A stretch of 28,477 bases of DNA from Tubiluchus corallicola (GCA_030141605.1 JAQGDQ010001703.1:1-28477); one strand, 5' to 3'. Shown: positions 9,051 to 18,734, counted from the stretch's first letter. Numbers and translations: made by a program. The notes: generated by a model not told the origin, from the sequence alone.

Positions 9051-9351
9051 TCATTTTCGTTGACTGTCCAATCAGCGTGCAAGTTATTTCACACACCCCT
9101 GCAGTGGGTACATTCGGGACATTTAACACTGTTGTGAAAAATGCTCAACTTTTCATTAGTTAGCGGGAGAAATATTGGCTTGGTTCTAGATTTTAATATC
9201 GTCAACTGAAATTGCAAGTGAATTAGTGGAAATATATAGTCTTGTTTTGTTTATAGGAAGAAATGCACAATGCTTACGTCTATGAGTTGCTGATTAAACC
9301 GTTTTGCAATCAAGAAAATATGCAGTTTACTTTAGTTTATGGCTTTGCAAG
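9051..9351 (+). repeat. Dispersed repeat family F, copy 1 (truncated)
   Basis: TGTCCAATCAGCGTGCAAGT, AATATTGGCTTGGTTCTAG and GAAATGCACAATGCTTACGT match 22970-23289 closely. Similarity stops abruptly at GGCTTTGCAAGT (9352), where Tigger-like sequence begins. The other copy continues into a different sequence there. Confidence 0.75.
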
Positions 9352-9624
9352 TTTGCGGTTCGTTTATCGTAGTATTTTCGCTGTTTCGCGGGTTTTTGCG
9401 GTACCCGTCTAAAGTATTTTTGCACATGCGTAATACGTATTGTGTATTTGATGAATTTTGCATAAAAATGGGTTAAGGGCTATGTATAAGAGTGTGGGGA
9501 GGGTTCATGAATACTTAAAATAATGTATAACTACTAAAATAAATATAGCGTCCCTACTTCGCGGAAATTCACTTATCCCGGGTGGGCCTGGAACGGAACA
9601 CCCGCGATAAGTGAGGGAACACTG
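9352..9624 (+). mobile_element. Tigger/pogo-like DNA transposon end
   Basis: The right end reads CCCGCGATAAGTGAGGGAAC then ACTG followed by TA. Upstream, CTTCGCGGAAATTCACTTAT and GGTTCGTTTATCG...TTCGCGGG words are typical of Tigger-type subterminal sequence. No matching left terminus was found, so this is a 5'-truncated copy abutting repeat family F. No transposase frame. Confidence 0.65.
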
Positions 9625-9969
9625 TAAAGCTCAAATTTTCATGGCAACCGTAATTTTTAGAATGAAAGTAGGCATTCCTAGTACAAATTTTAAATCTATT
9701 TTATTTTATTTTAAAATCTGTATGTTAAGATGTGTGTTTCAAAGCTGTACTTACATTTGTATTTTATATTTTGTATTTCACTCTGATAAATTAATTGTGA
9801 ATTATAATTATTATTGCTAAAACTACCACGGCTAGTAATAATATTACCATAGTCGTCTTTAGTTAAGAATAATTATAATTGCTTAGATGAATCCACAGGT
9901 AATTCACAGGTAAGAGCTCTGGGAAGTCAAAAGAAGAAAAAAATCACAAAGAAAAAGCACAGGAAAAAA

Positions 9970-9995
9970 TAACCCTAACCCTAATCCTAACCCTA
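9970..9995 (+). repeat. Short interstitial telomere-like run
   Basis: AACCCTAACCCTAATCCTAA followed by CCCTAG is about four hexamers of the CCCTAA telomere repeat with one variant unit. Confidence 0.8.
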
Positions 9996-10092
9996 GTCAA
10001 AATGTGACTTTTTTCCTGTGACTTTATTACTGGACACTGTTTAGACAGACGATTTCACCTTATCCATGTTTTGCTATAATGTTTTGCTTTTT

Positions 10093-10342
10093 GTGGTAGT
10101 TTTACTGGTATCATGAACAGACATTGGCCTGTGTAATGTCGATATATTAGCGGTGTGTTTTGAATATTCTAATGTTCTTTCGTGGTAGTTTTACTGCTAT
10201 CATGAGCAGACATTGGCCGGTGTAATGTCGATATATTAGCGGTGTGTTTTGAACATTCTAATGTTCTTTCATATTAGTTTTACTGTTATCATGAGCAGAC
10301 ATTGGCCTGTGTAATGTCGATATATTAGCGGCGTGTTTTTAA
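10093..10342 (+). repeat. Three tandem 89-bp units just upstream of the plus-strand gene
   Basis: TAGTTTTACTG begins at 10097, 10186 and 10275, an exact 89-bp period. Each unit carries GAGCAGACATTGGCC-like and GTGTAATGTCGATATATTAG words. The third unit ends around 10342, 44 bp before the ATG at 10386. The array lies just before the exon's acceptor, so it may sit in a 5'UTR intron or be a promoter-proximal repeat. Confidence 0.92.
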
Positions 10343-10385
10343 TACAAAATTGACTGTATCATGATTTTTTTACTTTAGTCTACTC

Positions 10386-10658
10386 ATGGCGGAGAAAGCA
10401 AATGCCCCTCCGATTGATGCACCCCCAAGTTATGACCAGGTTACTGGCTATCCTGCCTCTGCGAGCATGCATCCGGGCTATCCGCCGAGCGGTCAAGCGG
10501 GTCACGCCCCGTATGGACAACCGATGTATCCACCTCCCCCACAACAAGGTTACCCACCCCCTCCAGCTACGTATGTTCCGGCAGCTGGAGTTGAACCGCA
10601 TGCGGGAGTGTATCCAGTACAGGGAACAGCCGTGTATGCTGCACAAGCTATGCCTGGG
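10386..10658 (+). CDS. Membrane protein gene, coding exon 1 (residues 1-91)
   Basis: ATG at 10386 has G at +4. The stretch is open for 91 codons to CCTGGG|GTAGGT, phase 0. It encodes the PPSY motif, then YPPSGQAGHAPYGQPMYPPP and PPQQGYPPPPATYVP. Base composition is far richer in G+C than the flanks, as expected of a coding exon. The frame also runs on to a stop at 10691, but the downstream exon joins make the spliced form more likely. Confidence 0.85.
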
Positions 10659-13600
10659 GTAGGTTCTGATCAAGTTGTTGAACTTCTCTGAGGCTTAAAT
10701 GTTGCTGCTAGCATTACTGCAATCAGAATTATTATAGCCAAACTCTCATGCCGTGTGGTCCTTGACCGCAGATGAGCAACACAGTGGGTGGTCAGTGAAT
10801 GGATGGGTGAGTGGCAGTTGAACGATTTTGTTTGTGATTCTGATTCTGGCTTTTTACTTTGTCTGAGAAATGTACATTAACGCTTTAAGATGTTTATTGC
10901 AAACATAAGACGTTTGATTTAAAAGGCGTAAGTTGCATGAGTTACAGAAACGCGCGTAATTATGATTTGAATTCAATTTTACAAATTTTGTTTTTTATCT
11001 GTGTAGGGCAGTACAGTTGTGATGACAAATCAACCAATAGCTGCTGCTAACACGACTACTGTTGTTACAGAAAGGTAAGCAGAAATTGTTCATCCACTTT
11101 CTGCATTAGGGTTTTTTCGTTTTCTTATAGGTTTTCAGAGCTACACAATGAACCGGGCTTACACATTGAGGTGGATCTCTTTTACAAACGCCTTTACCTG
11201 GACGAAGGGTTACAAGTTAATTTAAAGGAATGTTTTTCTGAGCCACCCTGTATGTAGTTTCGTACATTAAAGTACTTGATGTTTCTGTTAAACCAATGCC
11301 TCTTGCTGCCTATTGTATAACCAGTTCCACCATGTCTTTAGTGTTTGTAAAAGCATTTCAATAATTTCAAAGTTTCTTATTTAAAGATTAAAGGAAGACA
11401 GGATGATTTTTCATACACTACCCCATTTTCAAGTCTGATAATAATTATACATTTTAGCACAAATAATACTGCAAAAGCATTGCTGATAATTAAATAACGA
11501 ATTAAAAACATCTTAACGGTGGGCGAGCCCAACTATTGATGACATCACAAACTAACATGATTTTCAACATCAAAAATATTCCACGAGCGTGTTGCACGCG
11601 TTTGAGAAAGCGAAAATTGAAGTACAGTGCTACTGTAGGATAGTCAGTGTGTTGTACTAAAACTCGGCAAGTTTTAGCATAAAAATTCGAAGTTCAAATT
11701 TACTACTGCACTCACGCATCAGCTGTGGAACGCATCTAGTTCGTCATAAACTAACACATTTGAATGGAGAGGTACGGCACCAGTTTTCTGTTCAGCGCGT
11801 TTCCGAAATGCAGGCGCTAGTGCCCGTCTACAGCGAATGGCGAAATGCATGTAACAGTGAAGAACTAGTGGCGTGAATGTGAATTGCATTTGTCTGGTAA
11901 TAATTCTTTCAAGTTAGTCAACTTCTGAAAAAATAGTATGTGGTTTGAAGAAACCAAAAACTTGAAATTTAGTTTTAAGAATTTATTCTGAAGTATCTTC
12001 ATAAACAGTGAAGTAGTGTCATGTTGAAAAGCAGAAAACCAAGTGACCAAAACTACAGGTGAAATCATTTAGGTGTGAAAACAGGTTTAGAGATTATGCA
12101 TTCATAAAGACTGTAGAAGCCAATGAAAATTTAAATAGTAAAGAGGGAGATTTAACAATTTTAACGAGAACACCTGAAGGTGGCAGCACTATCCAAACTA
12201 AAAAAAGTATGATGACAATACAACATAAATTTAAATTTAGAGTAATTAAAATGATTTTCTTCTGTCCAGTATGTTTCCTTTCAATATTTTAAAGTGTAGG
12301 TTATTTTAACTTACAGTTTAAGATTGGAACTGGTTTTTCAGAGCAAGTGCTGTAGCTGCTTATTACACACTGTATTTTGTGCCATTTTTTTCTTACATAT
12401 AAAAACTGTATTGTTTATGAAAGTGAATTTTTCCAGACGAGCAGGCGGAGTGAATCATTGCCTTCACTGCATTATAACCTTGTTTTGCTGGTGGTGGATT
12501 TTCGTTTGGATTTTCCTGGTAAGTACGTCTGTTAGATTTACGGGAATTCTTTTTAACTATCGCCCATGCAATTTTGCAAGTATCTTGCTTCCTTGTCTGG
12601 ACCTATGATTAGCAGTGGCCTCAATGAAGTTTGATAATGTGTTCCAAAACAAGCCAGCAGTTATTGAAATATTAATGAATGGACGTTTTTTAAGTGCACG
12701 TTGACTGGGAATACCACGGACATTGGACATCCTGTGGAATTTTCCCTGCTGGTTTGTTTTGTCCAGACTAAGAAGTATACGTTTATGACTGAAGAACTTG
12801 ATGAGGAATTGTAAAATGAAATGTATATTTCAAATACGAGGCCCGCGCGGGGTCTCGGCATATGCTTTTTAGGATGTAAAAAATATCTGGTCATAGGATC
12901 CCTTATATGCGAGGTAATTTACCTGGGTTTCTATTATGCGGGACCTGAAGATATCGTCCCTTATAACCAAAAGTCCCCTTATATCTAAGTACCTTATATA
13001 CGAAGATTTTTATGGGGAAAAACGTTGCGAAAAATCAGGACCGGTGTTGGTGGTCCTTATAAGCGAATGTCCCTTATAAGCAAGTACCTTATACCCGAGA
13101 TTGACTGTATAAGTTGTTAAAAATGGTGAACTGTAGCTATTTGTGTATTTAGTCCATAATTTTAGCTTCATAGGTGTCTATACATGTTGTTGTTTGTTGA
13201 TTTCTGTTCTGTTTCAGGCACCTGTTGATTATAATAATTATATGAAACTAGTCGTGTCAATTGTGACAAAAAGGGGTACACATATATATATATACATGTG
13301 TAGAAAACTGGCTATTTGTTTTACAGATTTTATTTTCCACTCATTGTAGAAAAGGTGAAACTGCAATAGAAACAAGAAAAAAGAACATCAAACAAAAATA
13401 AATCAATAGCAGACTTGCAAAAAATAGAAAAAGTAACAAGTATTAGCAAACTAACAAGCATACTGAAGCAGAATTTACAAATAAATAAACTTCCTGACAT
13501 ATCACAAATCAACATGCACGCCTACACAAAAACACGCAACAGTAGCAAAAATCAATAATTAGGCATCACTGTAACATCAGAAACTATTAAGCTGACAAAT

Positions 13601-14026
13601 AAATTACTGCAAAGCTCTGCATAAAAATGAAGAAACACATGAACTTACAAACGCTTGAGGATCTGTAGAAAAAACTTTAAGCCAGTCTTCAGAAATCAAC
13701 AGAGACATACTGATTTTACATTTCACAACAGTGGCATACTGACGTCACAACTACTTTATCACTAAAACAGGATTTTTCCTATTCTAAGGCTATCTAACCT
13801 CTCATACAAAAGCGGCCAAGCATGTCAAACAAACTCTACAGGTAATGCAAAAATGAATAATGACGCTTTAGAATCAACACACCTGGCTTTACTGTACCCA
13901 TGCTAGCCTGAGAGATAACAATATATATATAACTTATATATTGTACATATAAGTTAATTCATTTTGATTTTATTGCAGTGCATAACAGAAGAGGATAAGA
14001 CCACAAGAACAGTGGTTCACTATTGA
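10386..14026 (+). CDS. PPxY-bearing, Pro/Tyr-rich single-pass membrane protein, four exons, 156 aa
   Basis: Gene-level entry; coding exons are 10386-10658, 11007-11074, 12437-12518 and 13979-14026. All have AG/GT borders and phases agree (0, 2, 0). Residues 1-91 are rich in Pro, Tyr, Gly, Ala and Gln, with APPSYDQV at 12-19 containing a PPxY motif, the ligand of WW domains such as those of NEDD4-type ubiquitin ligases. Residues 92-114 are polar (TTTVV). Residues 119-143 (VNHCLHCIITLF...WIFLCI) form one Trp/Cys-rich hydrophobic segment. The tail EEDKTTRTVVHY is charged. There is no signal peptide, so a cytosolic N-terminus with membrane anchoring near the C-terminus is inferred. The layout recalls small endosomal PPxY adaptors such as LITAF and BRI3, but LITAF zinc cysteines are absent. 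I do not recognise the family. A 5'UTR intron is suggested by TTTACTTTAG at 10369-10378. Confidence 0.75.
11007..11074 (+). CDS. Membrane protein gene, coding exon 2 (residues 92-114)
   Basis: The acceptor is TTTTTTATCTGTGTAG|GGC and the donor GAAAG|GTAAGC. The exon is 68 nt, phase 0 in and phase 2 out. It encodes GSTVVMTNQPIAAANTTTVV followed by TE and the start of an Arg codon. It is a short polar juxtamembrane linker. Confidence 0.72.
11075..12436 (+). other. Intron 2 of the membrane protein gene
   Basis: The intron holds a copy of dispersed repeat family D at about 11517-11640 (TATTCCACGAGCGTG, GAAGTACAGTG). The rest is AT-rich with no recognised exon. Open stretches at 12059-12292 show no family similarity and poor codon structure. 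Confidence 0.5.
11517..11640 (+). repeat. Dispersed repeat family D, copy 2
   Basis: It matches 5271-5380 in order: GATGACATCACAAACTAACA, CACGAGCGTG, GAAAATTGAAGTACAGTG. The minisatellite unit is present once here and five times in the other copy. Confidence 0.6.
12437..12518 (+). CDS. Membrane protein gene, coding exon 3 (transmembrane segment, residues 114-141)
   Basis: The acceptor is GAATTTTTCCAG|ACGAGC. Its first base completes Arg114. The donor is TTCCTG|GTAAGT, phase 0. It encodes RAGGVNHCLHCIITLFCWWW and then IFVWIFL, a hydrophobic run preceded by basic residues. Together with the first residues of exon 4 it makes one membrane span. Confidence 0.78.
12840..13107 (+). mobile_element. 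Tigger/pogo-like DNA transposon 3' end in intron 3
   Basis: Repeated CCTTATAAGCGAATG, CCCTTATAAGCAAGTACC and TTATACCCGAGATTGACTG, ending at 13107 and followed by TA, is the typical terminal sequence of Tigger-type elements. No left terminus was found, so it is truncated. The left limit is approximate; 12605-12840 may or may not belong to it. Confidence 0.6.
13300..13705 (+). repeat. MITE-like hairpin repeat, interrupted copy in intron 3
   Basis: GTAGAAAACTGGCTA (13300-13314) through GAAACTGCAATAGAAACAAG (about 13378) matches the reverse complement of 2297-2374. GGATCTGTAGAAAAAACTTT to CAGAAATCAAC (13658-13705) matches the reverse complement of 2225-2270. About 280 bp between them has no counterpart in the HPS1 copy, so one copy has an insertion or the other a deletion. 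Confidence 0.65.
13979..14026 (+). CDS. Membrane protein gene, terminal coding exon 4 (residues 142-156)
   Basis: The acceptor is TTTTATTGCAG|TGCATA. It encodes CITEEDKTTRTVVHY and TGA at 14024-14026. Cys-Ile completes the membrane segment and the acidic/basic tail is a natural end. A rival acceptor at 13218 would give a tail reading into repeat DNA, which is less convincing. The first canonical AATAAA downstream is at 14359-14364. Confidence 0.66.
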   Translation, partial: CITEEDKTTRTVVHY

Positions 14027-14159
14027 AGAGAAATCCAGCCAATTCTAGTCCAGACTGTATGAAGTGTGATTTTTCTACAATCTTTGCGAAAATTATATTG
14101 CTTGATGGCAGCATCTTGTAATGTTTTACATTTCTTGTCAATAGGTGTCACTACGTAGT

Positions 14160-14580
14160 ACTTGTGGGGGTGGGCATCATCTGCCAGAAAACGAGTTCGA
14201 ATCGAATAGAATTTTTGACTTTCGAACTCGATTCAAACCGAATTCCGGCATTCGAAATAGAATTCAAATTCAGTTTTAAAGATTTTCGATTAAATATTCG
14301 AATCATAAATGGAAAGCAGCCTCACAAAGATCGTGCATATTACTTGATTTTGTTCTGCAATAAAAACAATAATAGTTTGTTTAAAAATTGTGCACAGAAA
14401 TCACAGCCAAATTGTGTTGATTGCATGACGTTTGAAAATTTTAATAATAAGGAATGTATGTAGTTGATGTGCTGAATTATTCGCATCTAAAATTTTGGGT
14501 TCGACTCGAGTTCGAACTAAGGAAAACTCGTTTGAGTGAGTGGAACATCGAATGCGAACGTTCGACGCTCGCTCCCAATT
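14160..14580. mobile_element. TTCGAA-rich nonautonomous element (candidate)
   Basis: CGAGTTCGAA at 14192-14201 pairs perfectly with TTCGAACTCG at 14221-14230. CGAGTTCGAA recurs at 14507-14516, and TTCGAAT-type words are dense at both ends, with little of this in the middle. Such TTCGAA-rich blocks are seen in MITE-type elements. Exact ends and target duplication were not resolved. The first AATAAA after the upstream gene (14359) lies inside it. Confidence 0.45.
14359..14364 (+). terminator. Possible poly(A) signal AATAAA
   Basis: This is the first canonical AATAAA after the stop codon at 14026, giving a 3'UTR of about 350 nt. It lies in the middle of the TTCGAA-rich element, so if used, it was supplied by the repeat. 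Confidence 0.35.
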
Positions 14581-14595
14581 CCTATTTATTTAATA

Positions 14596-15681
14596 CAGTA
14601 GGCGCCGCTTAATAGACTCACTTTAGGACCGACGTGTTTTGACCCAATTAACCAACTGAACCCATTAACCGATGGGTGTAGTCTTACAGGTATGGAAGTA
14701 TGAGTCTGCAAATATGCTTAATATGCACTGCAAAGGTTTTTAATGAATTTTAAAAAGGAAGTAATGCCTAAATTCCTTTTATGCAGTTAAAAATTAGAAC
14801 AAAATATTTTAAAATATTAATAAGTGAATTAGCAATAAATTAAAAAGTATACTTTTCTAAGTCTGTTTATGTGCAGAAATTGTAAAAATTCCTTCAAGGT
14901 CGGCTGCTTCATTTTTTCATGAAGAATTTGGCTCATAAAGTTCTCGCAATTAATAAAAAGTTGAAAATCTGTTGTTGTGCTTGACTAAAACAGTTCTGAA
15001 TCGTCTGCTCACTTACATTTGCTGTACGATGTTTACTCTTGTAAGTCACAAGGAATACCGGCTGATTGCTGTACCTGCATCTTTGACTTAACTCATTAAG
15101 CCCAGAAGCGTGATTTGCAACAAGAGCATCAAAAGGAAACTGCTAGGCAAGTGATTAAATGTTTAGCTTTCAGAAATTCTTGTTGACTAGCGGGTAACAG
15201 ATTCAGAGCAAAACCGCTACGCTAGCATGTTAGTGCATGATAAATATACCTGCTTATAAACAAAACGGTACTTAACATGATTTTTTCTGTATATATAATG
15301 CCCAAAAGCAAAGTAAAGATGACATAAAAGTAGGAAAGGTTCTTTGGGCACATACAGATATCTTATTTTAAGTATTTTAAGGAAAAATATTGAGTCAATT
15401 ATGCAGAGTTATTTGAGTGAATTACCGATAGTTTTTATGTATATTTCAATTATATTTCAATTATTATATTCAATTATTATTATTATATTATTTCAGTTTC
15501 AATTATTATATTTAGTTATTATTATTATTTTATTTCAATTTCAATTATTTCATTTCAATGTATATTTCAATTATATTTATGTATATTTTTATTTATATTT
15601 CAATAGAAGTGTTCCAGGCGCTTTTGAGTCAATTAAGTGATTGAGTCTATTAACCATGAGTCTGTTAAGCGGCGTCTACTG
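14596..15681. mobile_element. Nonautonomous pogo/Tigger-like element, complete ends with TA duplication
   Basis: The left end CAGTAGGCGCCGCTTAATAG (14596) matches the reverse complement of the right end, which reads CAGTAGACGCCGCTTAACAG. Both ends are flanked by TA (14594-14595 and 15682-15683), the target site of Tc1/mariner/pogo elements. Similarity between ends continues inward with ATTAACC-type words. The 1,086-bp interior is AT-rich (TTATTATT and ATTTCAATT runs near 15450-15600) and has no transposase frame. Confidence 0.85.
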
Positions 15682-15683
15682 TA

Positions 15684-16049
15684 TATATTGTCCACACTGT
15701 TTGTGGCTGCGGTGCTGCCATCTACCAAAATTATGATTGTACAACTAAAGCTACCGTAATTTGAAGAAATTAGCCGAGAAATGAAGTCATTAATGCTATA
15801 GTAGGTCTCGTTTGAGAAGCCACACTTAGATTATGCACTTCTACTAATCTGATTTTTTTTACAGTTGCATTTCTACAAACAGGATTAAGTCATTGACAAA
15901 ATTTGTATATAAATGCATTAAAAAAGCTGTTTTTTCTATACCTTCACCGTTTGATAAAACACCGAAGTGTCTGGAATTGTCTAAACATTTAGATTTTGGA
16001 GACAATGGGGAATAAATGCTAAGATTATCTTTTGTAATTATGTAATACG
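15684..16049. other. Non-coding spacer
   Basis: Nothing recognised. The open frame on the minus strand at 15859-16068 runs into the next repeat and shows no family similarity. Confidence 0.3.
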
Positions 16050-16575
16050 CCTTTTCACAGTAGGTCAAAGGTTAACTGAGTACAGCGCATCTTTCTTAAA
16101 TACAGTGGTCACATGACCTTACCTACGTACCTACATGTAGGTTAAACGGGTGAAACACGTGGTTATTTTTACAATATGCTGCACGTGTATAGTTTTAAAC
16201 CAACATGTTATTCTTAAACTAACATGTTATTCTTAAACTAACATGTTATTCTTAAACTAACATGTTATTCTTAAACTAACATGTTATTCTTAAACTAACA
16301 TGTTATTCTTAAACTAGCACATTATTCTTAAACTAGCACGTTGTTCTTAAACTAGCACGTTTAAAAACAGTTAACAGAATAGCATCAGCAATCCACTTAA
16401 AATGACGTAACTGAAGCGAATATTAACGCTAACAATTGTTACTATTATGACAGCAATGGTCTCGAGGTGTTGTCAAGTGAAAACAAATGTGTGGTTCGAT
16501 TGAGATACCGTTATTAACTTCACTTAACCTTTGACCTTTTCACGATCATCATCGATCGCTGGAACCGTGAAAAGG
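16050..16575. mobile_element. MITE-like element with CCTTTTCAC ends, family C relative
   Basis: Its left end CCTTTTCACAGT (16050) mirrors its right end ACCGTGAAAAGG (to 16575), 11 of 12 bases. Just inside, AGGTCAAAGGTTAACTG on the left mirrors CACTTAACCTTTGACCT on the right. The centre holds the 19-bp satellite. The right part (ATCATCATCGATCGCTGGAA) is shared with 19800-19825. No target duplication was seen. Confidence 0.6.
16200..16362 (+). repeat. 19-bp satellite, nine units
   Basis: Units of CTAACATGTTATTCTTAAA repeat exactly every 19 bases, starting near 16202. The first six contain AACATGTT; the last three vary to AGCACATT or AGCACGTT. This edge variation is typical of slippage with homogenised centres. 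Confidence 0.95.
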
Positions 16576-16945
16576 TTTATTTGCATCATTGTTACATCAC
16601 GTGTTTATTGTTTTATTAATTGTATTTAACTCATAAGAAATTTAAATTGTTAATCTTAATCATTGTCAAAAGAGTGGAAATTCAGTCACGTATGTCGTGT
16701 GATATTGTTTTTTCTGCTTCTTGTCATATTCCTTGTACTGACTATACCATTATGGTTTAGTGTGATTTCTGGATGCATTTTTTACCATCGTATTAGCATG
16801 TTCTAGTCAGAAACGATTCAATTTCAATTTATTTATCTCTTTTGAGTACCATATTTAGAGCATTATTAATAACAGAATTGATGAGTAAGCTATGAAAAAT
16901 TGTTACAATACATAATGGAAGGAGTTTACCACACAATGTAAATAC
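16576..16945. other. Spacer with a weak relative of the 145-bp repeat
   Basis: Near 16820, TTCAATTTCAATTTATTTAT followed by CTCTTTTGAGTACC and later ATTATTAATAACAGAAT resembles the units at 22117-22406. Otherwise the stretch is unremarkable AT-rich DNA. Confidence 0.4.
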
Positions 16946-16948
16946 AGT

Positions 16949-17519
16949 AACCTTAACCCTAACTTAACCTAAGCTTAACCTTAGCCCTAGTCCTAGCCCT
17001 TACCTAAGCTTAACCTTAGCCCTAGTCCTAGCCCTAACCTAAGCTTAACCTTAACCCTAGTCTTAACCCTAACCTAAGCTTAACCTTAGCCCTGGTCCTA
17101 AGCTTAACTTTAGCCCTAGTCCTAGCCCTAACCTAAGCTTAACCTTAACCCTAGTCTTAACCCTAACCTAAGCTTAACCTTAGCCCTAGTCCTAACCCTA
17201 ACCTAAGCTTAACCTTAACCATAGTCCTAACCCTAACCTAAGCTAAACCTTAGTCCTAGTCCTAACCCTAACCTAAGCTTAACCTTAACCCTAGTCCTAA
17301 CCCTAACGTAAACTTAACTTTAACCCTAACTTAAGCTAAACCTTAGCCCTAGTCCTAACCCTAACCTAAGCTTAACCTTAATCCTAGTCCTAAGCTAAAC
17401 TTTAGCCCTAGTCCTAACCCTAACCTAAGCTTAACCTTAGCCCTAGTCCTAACCCTAACCTAAGCTTAACCTTAACCCTAGTCCTAACGCTAACCTAAGG
17501 TTAATCCTAATCCTAATCC
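16949..17519 (+). repeat. Telomere-like array with 35-bp higher-order unit
   Basis: About 570 bp consists of CCCTAA, CCTTAA, CCTAGT and CCTAAG hexamer variants. AAGCTT sits at 16971, 17006, 17041 and 17076, a regular 35-bp period that later becomes irregular (24 bp at 17100). It derives from the TTAGGG-type telomere repeat (here on the C-rich strand) but has evolved into an internal satellite; unique sequence lies on both sides, so it is not a chromosome end. Confidence 0.93.
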
Positions 17520-18700
17520 ATTTTACAAACAAATTTTTTGTGCATTTGGGGAATTATAAACTTTTACAACTAGGCAAGAGACTATAAAACTCGCCTAATC
17601 TATCCTGTTGTGGTTCTTATCCATTCACTGTGATGTTTCATTAAGCTATGAAAACCCGGATCATTTTGTTTTTTGGAAAATCATTTAGTGAAGCTTTGTT
17701 CCCACGTGCCTCGGAGTGACTGCATCAATTTTTTGAATTTTAGGTCAGCGGTGCAGAGTAGTTTGTTCTTGGTACCTCATTTTAAAGTATTTTTTTGATC
17801 CTTTCGTGTTTTATGCTAAAACAACGTGCCGCTACGTTTTGTTTAAAAAACTGCCTGTCAATGAGGGGTTGTCTCAGGGGCTGGATTATGACGTTTTGGA
17901 GGCCCCCAGGCTAATGAAATTATGAGGCCTCCACAGAGGGAGTCACTGTCTAATTTGCTCACGTTCGTATGGCGGCCTCATATTTTAAATAAAGGGCTTC
18001 AAAGAGGGGTGGGTCCTTATCTCAAACAAAGCCCTCAAACAAAGGACCTTTGTCTCAAATAAAAACGGATCCAATCGAGGATCCTTTAAAAATGGATTTT
18101 CAGACTTCCTGACCTTTTTTAAAGTTGAAATTTTATTTTAATTTATATGAATTATTCAGCAGTGCAAAGTATCGCCCCCCCTCCAGTTTGAGGAGCCCTA
18201 GGCTGCAGCCTATACTAGTTTGTAAGGTAATCCAGGTTTGGGTAGAGTAAAGAATGCTCAATGGGTTACCCGCTTGGCCTGGCCAGTAGATGGATAAGTG
18301 ATGACTTTTACATGGCAGTTTCATTTGCCATTTTGAGATAATTCTGTTGGTTGGAACTGCGTCACTTTTTGGAAGACAATTTGTCTTTGACATTAAACAC
18401 TTAGTTGTGCTGGTCTTGTGTTGTGAGATTATGATTATTGTCTTGATTTATTGATGTTGTTTTTTTTGTTGTATTTACGAAGACAACTCACAAACATTCC
18501 TTATCGAGGTATTTTGTCATGTTTTGTGTTCTTATGTTCTACCGTGTATGTTCATAGTTAATATTGCAGTTAATGAGAGGAAAGGGCAAGTCACTCAGCA
18601 TGTTGGGTCTATTTCACTGTTATCACTTAAATATAACAAAAAAATTTGCAAAAAAGCTGCCTATGAACCATGAATTTAAAATATACTACCTTGAAATAGA
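17520..18700. other. Non-coding spacer with a GC-rich element-like block
   Basis: The block from about 17870 (CAGGGGCTGGATTATGACG, GGAGGCCCCCAGGCT) to about 18235 (GAGGAGCCCTAGGCTGCAGC then a CTGG-type end) looks like a hAT-type nonautonomous copy. Terminal pairing is only about eight bases (CTGGATTA) and no target duplication was found. The rest shows nothing. Confidence 0.35.
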
Positions 18701-18734
18701 AATCTTCGGACGCTGTGGTTGTCGCCATTCACTT

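Noticed and set aside
10380-10673. Minus-strand and alternative plus-frame open stretches over the Pro-rich exon
   Set aside because: They are shadows of the GC-rich coding exon; the plus frame starting at 10386 has the sensible protein and splice sites.
13143-13349. Alternative last exon of the membrane protein gene using the acceptor at 13218
   Set aside because: The frame reads through an ATATAT run into the dispersed hairpin repeat at 13300; the exon at 13979 completes the membrane segment better.
15344-15640. 98-codon open frame
   Set aside because: It consists of TTATTATT/ATTTCAATT low-complexity sequence inside the nonautonomous transposon.
16200-16362. CRISPR array
   Set aside because: The 19-bp units are contiguous with no spacers, and the genome is eukaryotic.
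16949-17519. A true chromosome end
   Set aside because: Unique sequence and repeats continue on both sides and the hexamers are degenerate.
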